Shown: piece by piece, positions 1 through 5,074 of the stretch
Numbering within the stretch: the first letter of the stretch is position 1
Layout of the letters: each line of letters starts with the position of its first letter
NCBI GenBank assembly: GCA_046758085.1
Contig: JBHHZP010000206.1
Location: 1-5,074, forward strand
Source of the DNA: VRUB01 sp046758085
GTDB lineage: Bacteria; Pseudomonadota; Gammaproteobacteria; Acidiferrobacterales; SPGG2
Reading direction: 5' to 3'
DNA length: 5,074 nucleotides
Position numbers and translations under genes: made by a program
Notes under the pieces: generated by a model
What the model was told of the DNA's origin: nothing
What the model saw: the letters and a program-made list of their open reading frames with translations, nothing else
The model's database searches: none

Positions 1-105
1 CGGCAGCACCACCAGCCCGCACAGCGCCATGAGCGCGAGCTGGCGGTGGGAGAGGCATGTGCTGCAGCGCGATTCGGCCTTTCCTGGGACGATGATGAAA
101 TTCAT
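1..105 (-). CDS. Start of a probable M23 (LytM-type) peptidase, truncated by the window edge
   Basis: An ATG at 105 opens a frame of 35 codons that runs off the window, so only the N-terminus is seen. It reads MNFIIVPGKAESRC, then a polar stretch, then a hydrophobic run (QLALMALCGLVVLP, about residues 22-35) that looks like the start of a membrane anchor. A short MN-hydrophobic start, a basic polar stretch and a membrane segment are typical of M23 family proteins found between lpxC and secA in many non-enteric gamma- and betaproteobacteria. The call rests on this resemblance and on the position 58 bases after lpxC; no catalytic domain is visible. Such proteins cleave peptidoglycan crosslinks in the periplasm, or activate amidases when the zinc ligands are lost. 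The ribosome site is weak: a GAGAGAGAG run lies about 13 bases upstream of the ATG. It could instead be another small membrane protein. Confidence 0.6.
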   Translation of the reverse strand, partial: MNFIIVPGKAESRCSTCLSHRQLALMALCGLVVLP

Positions 106-163
106 ACCGTTTTTCGTACTCTCTCTCGAGTTAGCCTATCCGTTGCAAATCTCGCGCCAATTG

Positions 164-1075
164 TCATGTTGCCGGCACCGTGCGGCCTAAGGCGACCGGC
201 GCCTCGTCATTGTCTGCGTAGGTGACCAGCTCCCAGGCCTCCTGGTCAGCCACAAGGTCGTGCAACAGTTGGTTATTCAGGTAATGGCCGGATTTATGGG
301 CCCGGAAGGCACTGATCAATGGGTATCCCAGCAGGTACAAATCGCCGATGGCATCCAGGAGCTTGTGCTTGACAAATTCGTCGTCGTAGCGCAAACCATC
401 ATCATTCAGGATGCGGAAATCATCCAGCACAATCGCGTTGTCCAGGCTGCCGCCCAGCGCGAAACCGGCCTGACGCAGAGTCTCGATGTCGTGCATGAAG
501 CCGAAGGTGCGCGCGCGGCTCACCTCCTTGACAAAGGAGTGGGTGGAGAAATCCACGGTCGCCTCATGCGGGCCCGCGCTGAACAGGGGGTGATCGAAAT
601 GGATGGCCAATGAGACCTTGAAGCCTTCAAATGGGTCGAACCGGGCCCACTTGTCGCCTTTCCTACAAAGGACGGGCTTGATGATGCGCATGAAGCGCTT
701 GGGCGCAGTCAGCTCTCGAATACCCGCCGATTGGATCAAGAATACAAACGGCGCGGCGCTGCCGTCCATGATGGGCACTTCACTGGCATCAAGCTCAGCA
801 TAAGCATTATCGATCCCCAACCCGGCAAATGCCGACATCAGATGCTCCACCGTGGCGACCCTGGCACCGTCATATGCCAGCGTCATCGAAAGTCTCGTGT
901 CGACGATATTTTCGGGGCAGGCGCGGATATCCGCTGAATCGCACAGATCCACGCGGCGAAAGACAATTCCGGTTTCCGCAGGCGCCGGGCAGAGAGTAAG
1001 GCGTACCTTCCCGCCTGTATGCAGACCAACCCCTGTTGCCCGAATAACGTTCTGAAGTGTCCGCTGTTTGATCAT
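164..1075 (-). CDS. lpxC: UDP-3-O-acyl-N-acetylglucosamine deacetylase (lipid A synthesis)
   Basis: LpxC is the zinc-dependent cytosolic enzyme that removes the acetyl group from UDP-3-O-acyl-GlcNAc, the committed step of lipid A synthesis. The 303-residue product matches the usual length (305 in E. coli) and starts with the family's MIKQRTL and ATGVGLHTG. Active-site residues, placed by alignment from memory with E. coli: Glu77 (general base) and His78 (zinc) in TVEHL, the IMDGSAAPF motif at 102-110, Thr190 in SRARTFGF, His237 and Asp241 (zinc) in HKLLDAIGD, and catalytic His264 in KSGH. The ATG at 1075 was chosen because it gives the family N-terminus. The frame stays open further upstream (TTG 1195, ATG 1165, ATG 1126), but those starts add residues unlike LpxC and have no better ribosome site. 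The site before 1075 is itself weak (GAGCGAGAAC, rather far away), followed by an A-rich stretch. The tail ends TVPAT, unlike the AVLA end of the E. coli protein. Function is certain; the start is nearly so. Confidence 0.97.
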   Translation of the reverse strand: MIKQRTLQNVIRATGVGLHTGGKVRLTLCPAPAETGIVFRRVDLCDSADIRACPENIVDTRLSMTLAYDGARVATVEHLMSAFAGLGIDNAYAELDASEVPIMDGSAAPFVFLIQSAGIRELTAPKRFMRIIKPVLCRKGDKWARFDPFEGFKVSLAIHFDHPLFSAGPHEATVDFSTHSFVKEVSRARTFGFMHDIETLRQAGFALGGSLDNAIVLDDFRILNDDGLRYDDEFVKHKLLDAIGDLYLLGYPLISAFRAHKSGHYLNNQLLHDLVADQEAWELVTYADNDEAPVALGRTVPAT

Positions 1076-1209
1076 TTGTTGTAGTTGTTCTCGCTCAGGT
1101 CCCTGTCGGTCGAGCGGATCGGCCATGGCGAGTTTTTTCACGCACAGCCGCCGCCTCAGGTCCATCCCCCAGGCCTGAAAATCTACATCGATCAAGGGGT
1201 CGAGTTCTA

Positions 1210-1238
1210 ATTTAAATCGAAAAGCCGACGCCTGTCCA
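1210..1238 (-). promoter_or_regulatory. Candidate sigma70 promoter for lpxC
   Basis: On the minus strand TGGACA (1233-1238) matches the -35 consensus TTGACA at five of six positions. It lies 17 bases from TTAAAT (1210-1215), which matches TATAAT at four of six, in an AT-rich patch set within GC-rich sequence. Transcription would start near 1203 and give a leader of about 125-130 bases before the lpxC ATG. Separate transcription of lpxC downstream of ftsZ would fit the 258-base gap. This is consensus matching by eye only. Confidence 0.45.
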
Positions 1239-1281
1239 GTGACAACGGCGCGTCGCGTGCGAGCGGGTCGGAGCAGCCCCT

Positions 1282-1301
1282 GCGCGCTCCAGCCAGCGCG
1301 C
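1282..1301 (-). other. GC-rich hairpin in the ftsZ-lpxC gap
   Basis: On the transcribed strand GCGCGCT and AGCGCGC form a perfect 7-pair stem around a 6-base loop, starting 32 bases after the ftsZ stop codon. No U-run follows, so it does not qualify as an intrinsic terminator. It may protect the 3' end of the ftsZ message or pause polymerase. The arm nearer lpxC can instead pair with GCTCC further downstream (plus-strand arms 1270-1274 and 1286-1290), so two folds compete. Confidence 0.35.
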
Positions 1302-1333
1302 CGTGCGGCCGCAAGGTCATTGATTTTATTTAG

Positions 1334-2467
1334 TTAATCAGCCTGCTTGCGGAGAAAAGCCGGAATGTCCAGGTACTCCAAGGCACCCTCTCCCACCGCC
1401 TGATGCTGGCTACTGCGGCGATTGCGGATGACGGTGGGTGTATCGAGCTCTTCGTAATCCAGAGTCCCGGTACCTGTCCTCACCACGTGATAGGATTGTG
1501 GGCGCTTCTGACCCTGGCCCAGACCGGTTGCGACAATGGTGACGCGCAGCTCGTCCTGCAGCTCGGGATCGATGACCGTGCCGACTACGACAGTGGCGTC
1601 GTCGGCGGCAAACTCCTTGACCGTCGTCCCGACCTCCTCGAACTCACCGATCGACATGTCCAGCCCGGCAGTGACATTGACCAGCAGTCCGCGGGCACCA
1701 GAGATGTTTATGTCCTCCAGCAACGGGCTGGAGATCGCCGCCAGGGCCGCCTCGTTGGCGCGGTTTTCGCCCACGGCTGAGGCTGAACCCATCATGGCCA
1801 TGCCCATCTCGGACATGACGGTGCGTACATCTGCGAAGTCCACATTGATCAAGCCGGGGCGAGTGATCAGCTCGGCGATACCTTGAACTGCACCTTGCAA
1901 CACATCATTGGCTTTGCCGAACGCATCCAGCAGTGTGGCTTCCTTACCAAGTACGGTGAGCAGTTTTTCATTCGGGATGGTAATAATAGAATCGACGTAC
2001 TCCGTAAGTTCGCGGATGCCTTGCTCCGCCACGGACATCCGCTTCTTGCCTTCGAACAAGAACGGTTTCGTCACGACCGCAACGGTCAAGATACCGCTGT
2101 CCTGGGCGACCTGCGCCACCACCGGTGCCGCCCCGGTGCCGGTACCGCCGCCCATCCCGGCTGTGATGAACACCATGTCCGCTCCGGCCAGCACCTCGGC
2201 AATTCTCTCACGGTCCTCTACCGCAGCCTGGCGACCGATGGTCGGATCGGCGCCACAACCCAGACCCTTCGTCAGATTCGCCCCGAGCTGCAACACCGTG
2301 GTCGCAGCGGATCGCTTCAAAGCCTGCGCGTCCGTGTTGGCATTGATAAACTCAACGCCATCGATATTGGCGGCGACCATGTGACCCACCGCATTGCCGC
2401 CGCCGCCGCCGACGCCAATGACTTTGATAACGGCCTGCTGGCCGTAGGTATCCATCAATTCAAACAT
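1334..2467 (-). CDS. ftsZ: Cell division GTPase FtsZ
   Basis: FtsZ is the tubulin-like GTPase that polymerises at mid-cell and recruits the division machinery. The 377-residue product carries a short N-terminal tail, the GGGGGNA nucleotide loop at 20-26, NTDAQAL (44-50), the tubulin signature GGGTGTG at 107-113, and the NVDFADVRTVM synergy loop (208-218) that completes the neighbouring subunit's GTPase site. A globular C-domain runs to about 316, then a polar linker of roughly 45 residues, then the conserved end YLDIPAFLRKQAD that binds FtsA and ZipA. The ATG at 2467 was chosen over an upstream in-frame GTG at 2500: it gives the family start MFELMD and has a good ribosome site 6 bases upstream. 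Small oddities are Gly28 in GNAVGHM, where Glu, Asn or Gln is usual, and Cys71 in GLGCGADP, where Ala is usual. It lies 76 bases after ftsA. Certain. Confidence 0.99.
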   Translation of the reverse strand: MFELMDTYGQQAVIKVIGVGGGGGNAVGHMVAANIDGVEFINANTDAQALKRSAATTVLQLGANLTKGLGCGADPTIGRQAAVEDRERIAEVLAGADMVFITAGMGGGTGTGAAPVVAQVAQDSGILTVAVVTKPFLFEGKKRMSVAEQGIRELTEYVDSIITIPNEKLLTVLGKEATLLDAFGKANDVLQGAVQGIAELITRPGLINVDFADVRTVMSEMGMAMMGSASAVGENRANEAALAAISSPLLEDINISGARGLLVNVTAGLDMSIGEFEEVGTTVKEFAADDATVVVGTVIDPELQDELRVTIVATGLGQGQKRPQSYHVVRTGTGTLDYEELDTPTVIRNRRSSQHQAVGEGALEYLDIPAFLRKQAD

Positions 2468-2473
2468 TGTGAG

Positions 2474-2480
2474 CTCTCCC
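2474..2480 (-). promoter_or_regulatory. Ribosome binding site of ftsZ
   Basis: GGGAGAG on the minus strand sits 6 bases before the ATG at 2467. It supports that start over the in-frame GTG at 2500, which lies upstream of this site. Confidence 0.75.
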
Positions 2481-2529
2481 GTTTGAGTGCCAATTTTCAC
2501 TAGAAACCTGCTTCATCGCTTGGATCTTT

Positions 2530-2543
2530 ACCGGTTGCCCGGC
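2530..2543 (-). other. Small GNRA-loop hairpin directly after the ftsA stop
   Basis: Right after the TAG of ftsA the transcript reads GCCGG-GCAA-CCGGU: four Watson-Crick pairs plus one G-U pair, closed by a GCAA tetraloop, a stable loop type. No U-run follows. It may be only a local fold between ftsA and ftsZ. The remainder of the 76-base gap shows no convincing promoter. Confidence 0.25.
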
Positions 2544-3785
2544 CTAGAAATTTCCCTGAAACCAGCTCCTGGCCTTGCCAAACACTCCCTTGATGCCTAC
2601 CGGTGGCCGCATGTGCTCGACGCCATACTCGCCCTTTCGTTTCCGGGCCCCGTGTAACACGAGCCCTACCCCGGTGGAATAGATCGGGTTTTGAATCACG
2701 CCGGTGAGACCGCCAACGTATTGGGGGATCCCCAGGCGCACCGGCATATGAAATACCTCCTCCGCCAGATCAATCATCCCTTCCATCTTCGAGCTGCCGC
2801 CCGTCAACACGATGCCTGAGCCCATCATGTCTTCGAACGCGCTGCGCCGAAGCTCCGCTAGCACCAGGCCGTAGAGCTCCTCGATCCGCGGCTCGATCAC
2901 CTCCGCCAGAGTCTGGCGCGAGAGCTTGCGTGGCGGGCGGTCGCCCACACTCGCTACTTCGATAGTCTCGTCACGGTGTGCGAGCTCGGTCAAAGCACAG
3001 CCATATTTCTTCTTTATCTCTTCGGCGTGTTGTGTCGGCGTGCGCAGCGCCACGGCAATGTCGTTGGTTACCTGGTCACCGGCGATCGGGATTACGGCCG
3101 TGTGGCGTATGGCACCCTCGGTAAAAACGGAAATATCCGTCGTCCCACCGCCCACGTCCACCAGACAGACACCAAGCTCTTTCTCATCCTCAGTCAACGC
3201 TGATGTACTCGAGGCAAGCTGCTCGAGGATGATCTCGTCAACCTCCAACCCACAGCGTCGAACGCATTTAATGATATTCTGCGCCGCGCTGACCGCACCG
3301 GTCACGATGTGCACCTTGGCCTCCAAACGCACGCCACACATCCCTATGGGTTCACGCACACCGTCTTGCTGGTCGATCACATACTCTTGCGGAAGAATGT
3401 GCAACACCTTCTGATCGGTCGGAATAGCGAGCGCGCGTGCCGCCTCGATCACCCTATGCACGTCACCGCCTGCCACCTCCTTGTCCTTGATCGCAACGAT
3501 ACCGTGGGAGTTGAAACTGTTAATGTGGCTACCGGCGATTCCGGCATGCACGGAGTGTATTTGGCACCCGGCCATGAGTTCGGCTTCTTCGACCGCACGC
3601 TGAATTGATTGGACCGTGGACTCGATATTCACCACTACGCCTTTTTTCATCCCGCGCGACGGGTGGTGACCAACACCGATAATCTCGACCTCGCCCATGG
3701 ACGACACTTCGCCGACGATTGCCAATACCTTGGAAGTCCCGATATCGAGTCCCACCACCAGTCTTTCATCATCCCGCTTTGACAT
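2544..3785 (-). CDS. ftsA: Cell division protein FtsA (actin-like FtsZ membrane anchor)
   Basis: FtsA is an actin-family ATPase that tethers FtsZ filaments to the inner membrane and signals to later division proteins. The 413-residue product is close to the usual length of about 420. Visible in order: the first phosphate loop VGLDIGTSKV (11-20), the FtsA-specific 1C subdomain (about 84-165) including the HILPQEY region at 129-135, the second phosphate motif VDVGGGTTDISV (209-220), the adenosine motif GIVLTGGSSKMEG (324-336), and a C-terminal amphipathic helix, about VFGKARSWFQGNF (401-413), that inserts in the membrane. The ATG at 3785 follows a strong ribosome site and gives the family N-terminus, with acidic and basic residues before VGLDIGTSK. 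It lies 18 bases after ftsQ and is very probably cotranscribed with it. No key residue is missing. Certain. Confidence 0.99.
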   Translation of the reverse strand: MSKRDDERLVVGLDIGTSKVLAIVGEVSSMGEVEIIGVGHHPSRGMKKGVVVNIESTVQSIQRAVEEAELMAGCQIHSVHAGIAGSHINSFNSHGIVAIKDKEVAGGDVHRVIEAARALAIPTDQKVLHILPQEYVIDQQDGVREPIGMCGVRLEAKVHIVTGAVSAAQNIIKCVRRCGLEVDEIILEQLASSTSALTEDEKELGVCLVDVGGGTTDISVFTEGAIRHTAVIPIAGDQVTNDIAVALRTPTQHAEEIKKKYGCALTELAHRDETIEVASVGDRPPRKLSRQTLAEVIEPRIEELYGLVLAELRRSAFEDMMGSGIVLTGGSSKMEGMIDLAEEVFHMPVRLGIPQYVGGLTGVIQNPIYSTGVGLVLHGARKRKGEYGVEHMRPPVGIKGVFGKARSWFQGNF

Positions 3786-3788
3786 AGT

Positions 3789-3795
3789 TCACCTC
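3789..3795 (-). promoter_or_regulatory. Ribosome binding site of ftsA
   Basis: AAGAGGTGA on the minus strand nearly matches the anti-Shine-Dalgarno complement. The GAGG core lies 6 bases before the ATG at 3785. It is the strongest ribosome site in the window and lies wholly in the ftsQ-ftsA gap. Confidence 0.8.
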
Positions 3796-3803
3796 TTGTT
3801 GTG

Positions 3804-4625
3804 TCAGTGCTCGCGAGTAACGTCCACCCGTGAAAGCAGCGCGGGTGGGTCAGCCCATTTCACGGAAAACCCGTTTGTGTACCGCAAATCCACCTGCTTG
3901 ATCCGCATCGCATGTGATGCCAGCGCACCCTTGTAGGCGCGAGCAAACCGCTCGATCCTGGCATCCGGATTTTCACGCGCTAATACCAGCGTCACACCGT
4001 TGTCCAGTTGTACACGGTAGCTTCGTCGCGGTGTCAGCGTAATCGCCGTAACCTTTAGCCCGACGGGTTCGAGCGCCCGCGAGAAGCTCCGATAGCGGGT
4101 CAGCACTTGGGTATGCGTACCTGCTGGTCCGTGCAGCCGCGGAAGTCTTTCAAGCGGCGCACTATTGCGCAGGCGCACCAACTCGCTCGCCTGATTCAAC
4201 CAGGCCCGCTCACCCCAGCGCGCCACGAAACGCTGTTCCGTCAGCCGAATGTGCAGGTTACGAGGCCAATTTCTGCGCACCGAAGCGCGGTACACCCACG
4301 GCAGTGATTCAACGCGTGCCTTCACCGCATCCAGGTCCAGAGCGTAAAAGTTGCCACCTACCTCGCCGTTCAACACATCGATGAGTTGCTGGCGCGTCAC
4401 GTGCTTGAACCGGCCTTCGAAATCGACATTCTCGACTGGAAAGTTGTCGGGCCGCAGTATCCAGTCCAACGCGAACGCGCTTACAATCAACAGCAGCAAT
4501 GCCCAAAGCAGGGTCAATCCAGCCTTGAACGATGGGTCATCATTTTTGACCAACCATCCAACACCGGAGTGGCCGCTGCGCTGCAATCTGCGTGAGCGCT
4601 TGAGTGCGTTAACTCTTGCCATCAT
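3804..4625 (-). CDS. ftsQ: Cell division protein FtsQ
   Basis: FtsQ is a bitopic inner membrane protein that binds FtsB/FtsL and helps bring the septal synthase FtsW/FtsI to the ring. The 273-residue product (276 in E. coli) has a basic cytoplasmic tail (1-35), one membrane segment (about 36-56, AGLTLLWALLLLIVSAFALDW) and a POTRA domain starting FPVENVDFEG (about 62-131). That domain contains the characteristic PWVYRASVRRNWPRNLHIRLTEQ (109-131). The FtsQ/DivIB beta domain follows, with WLN (142-144) and the late motif VDLRYTNGFSVKW (245-257). Two ATG codons are adjacent at 4625 and 4622; a GGAG lies 4 bases before the first and 7 before the second, so the 272-residue form may be the real one. 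Phe133 stands where TEQxPVARW usually has Pro. It lies 12 bases after murB, with no ddl between. Confidence 0.96.
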   Translation of the reverse strand: MMARVNALKRSRRLQRSGHSGVGWLVKNDDPSFKAGLTLLWALLLLIVSAFALDWILRPDNFPVENVDFEGRFKHVTRQQLIDVLNGEVGGNFYALDLDAVKARVESLPWVYRASVRRNWPRNLHIRLTEQRFVARWGERAWLNQASELVRLRNSAPLERLPRLHGPAGTHTQVLTRYRSFSRALEPVGLKVTAITLTPRRSYRVQLDNGVTLVLARENPDARIERFARAYKGALASHAMRIKQVDLRYTNGFSVKWADPPALLSRVDVTREH

Positions 4626-4629
4626 CGCG

Positions 4630-4633
4630 CTCC
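4630..4633 (-). promoter_or_regulatory. Ribosome binding site of ftsQ
   Basis: GGAG on the minus strand lies in the 12-base murB-ftsQ gap. Its spacing of 4 bases to the ATG at 4625 and 7 bases to the ATG at 4622 slightly favours the second ATG. Confidence 0.5.
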
Positions 4634-4637
4634 ATCA

Positions 4638-5074
4638 TTAGGACTCTCCAATCACGCGTACTTCCAAATCCAAGGTGATGCCCTGGGCGCGGGCCACACG
4701 CTCTCTGACTTCGTTTATGAGACCCTCAATGTCGGCCGCGCTCGCTGCGCCGGTATTGACAATAAAATTGGCGTGCAACTCGGACACACACGCCTTGCCT
4801 ACACACATACCCTTGAGACCGCTTGCCTCGATCAAGCGAGCCGCGTAATCACCGCGTGGATTCTTGAACACGGACCCCGCATTCGCCATCTGCGTCGGTT
4901 GCGCCTGCCCGCGTTTTGCCAACAAGGTTTTGATGTGGGCCTTGCCTTCGGCCACGTCACCTGGCTCAAGGTGAAGAAGCGCGGCCACGAACCACTCGTG
5001 AGCCGGGGCTTTGACCCGCCGGTAGCCGATCGAGAAATCGGCGCTCGCGCGTGTACGCACGCGACCCTGACGGT
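4638..5074 (-). CDS. murB: UDP-N-acetylenolpyruvoylglucosamine reductase, C-terminal part
   Basis: MurB is the cytosolic FAD enzyme that reduces UDP-GlcNAc-enolpyruvate with NADPH to UDP-N-acetylmuramate. The N-terminal FAD-binding half lies beyond the window, leaving 144 residues. Visible are FSIGYR (the YR substrate region), the NAGSVFKNP motif whose Ser (67th visible residue) is the expected proton donor, the VSELHANFIVNTG block, and the end LEVRVIGE whose first Glu (137th visible) is the second expected catalytic residue. The GSVFKNP plus HANFIVN layout and compact C-terminus fit the shorter type II MurB (about 300 residues) and not the longer E. coli form. The frame is open to the edge; the GTG at 5060 is internal, not a start. 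The stop lies 12 bases before ftsQ. In many gammaproteobacteria murC precedes murB here, which cannot be tested in this window. Certain for function. Confidence 0.96.
   Translation of the reverse strand, partial: RQGRVRTRASADFSIGYRRVKAPAHEWFVAALLHLEPGDVAEGKAHIKTLLAKRGQAQPTQMANAGSVFKNPRGDYAARLIEASGLKGMCVGKACVSELHANFIVNTGAASAADIEGLINEVRERVARAQGITLDLEVRVIGES

Noticed and set aside
106..163. Possible promoter before the M23-like gene (TTGGCG, 16 bases, TAGGCT)
   Set aside because: Only four and three of six positions match the consensus hexamers. The gap is short enough for read-through from lpxC.
260..613. 117-codon plus-strand open frame antisense to lpxC
   Set aside because: It is a shadow of lpxC with no convincing ribosome site or family resemblance. 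The other plus-strand frames at 603-1055 are likewise shadows.
1076..1195. N-terminal extension of LpxC from TTG 1195, ATG 1165 or ATG 1126
   Set aside because: The family begins at MIKQRTL, the extra 40 residues have no counterpart in LpxC, none of these starts has a good ribosome site, and the TTG would lie only about 8 bases from the predicted transcript start.
1304..1313. Perfect 10-base palindrome TGCGGCCGCA
   Set aside because: It is a single short GC-rich palindrome with no repeat copies or nearby regulator, and is expected by chance in such sequence.
2468..2500. Upstream GTG start of ftsZ giving 11 extra residues
   Set aside because: The good GGGAGAG site lies inside that extension and serves the ATG at 2467, which gives the conserved MFELMD start.
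1883..2503. 206-codon plus-strand open frame antisense to ftsZ
   Set aside because: It lies wholly opposite the conserved 5' part of ftsZ, its translation resembles no known family, and open antisense frames are common opposite biased GC-rich genes. The plus-strand frames at 1403-1780, 1536-1886 and 1908-2384 are rejected for the same reason.
2926..3936. Plus-strand open frames antisense to ftsA and ftsQ
   Set aside because: Several overlapping frames sit opposite strongly conserved genes, with compositions expected from reversed codons and no family likeness.
1..5074. Hidden mobile element, CRISPR, tRNA or novel system
   Set aside because: The window is almost filled by conserved dcw genes in one orientation; I saw no direct repeat arrays, terminal inverted repeats, tRNA-like folds or unexplained coding regions.

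Overview
The window holds the distal end of a division and cell wall (dcw) gene cluster, all of it on the minus strand. Read in the direction of transcription, from high to low coordinates, the order is murB (3' part only), ftsQ, ftsA, ftsZ, lpxC, and the first 35 codons of a gene that looks like an M23 (LytM-type) peptidase. The protein sequences point to a gammaproteobacterium outside the enterics. FtsZ ends in the proteobacterial peptide DIPAFLRKQAD, LpxC is close to the E. coli enzyme, and MurB is of the short type that sits in the dcw cluster of many Chromatiales-like lineages. The base composition is moderately GC-rich by eye. The genus cannot be named from this sequence alone.

Layout: murB (4638 to window end) is followed after 12 bases by ftsQ (3804-4625), then after 18 bases by ftsA (2544-3785). 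This is tight operon spacing. A 76-base gap then leads to ftsZ (1334-2467). A longer gap of 258 bases separates ftsZ from lpxC (164-1075). It contains GC-rich inverted repeats and a plausible sigma70 promoter for lpxC. A 58-base gap leads to the M23-like start at 105. There is no stretch over 300 bases without a gene.

How they work together: MurB makes UDP-N-acetylmuramate, the first committed peptidoglycan precursor. FtsZ polymerises into the division ring, FtsA anchors FtsZ to the membrane, and FtsQ links the early ring to FtsL/FtsB and the septal wall synthase. LpxC commits UDP-GlcNAc-derived precursor to lipid A. The M23-like protein would be a periplasmic wall hydrolase or hydrolase activator. 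The segment therefore groups cytosolic wall precursor synthesis, ring assembly and outer membrane synthesis.

Nothing here looks like a new biological system, mobile element, CRISPR array or RNA gene. Points worth a second look are modest: no ddl between murB and ftsQ, ftsZ and lpxC in the same reading frame with a single stop between them, a promoter-like site and alternative hairpins in the ftsZ-lpxC gap, and an LpxC tail unlike the E. coli degradation tag.
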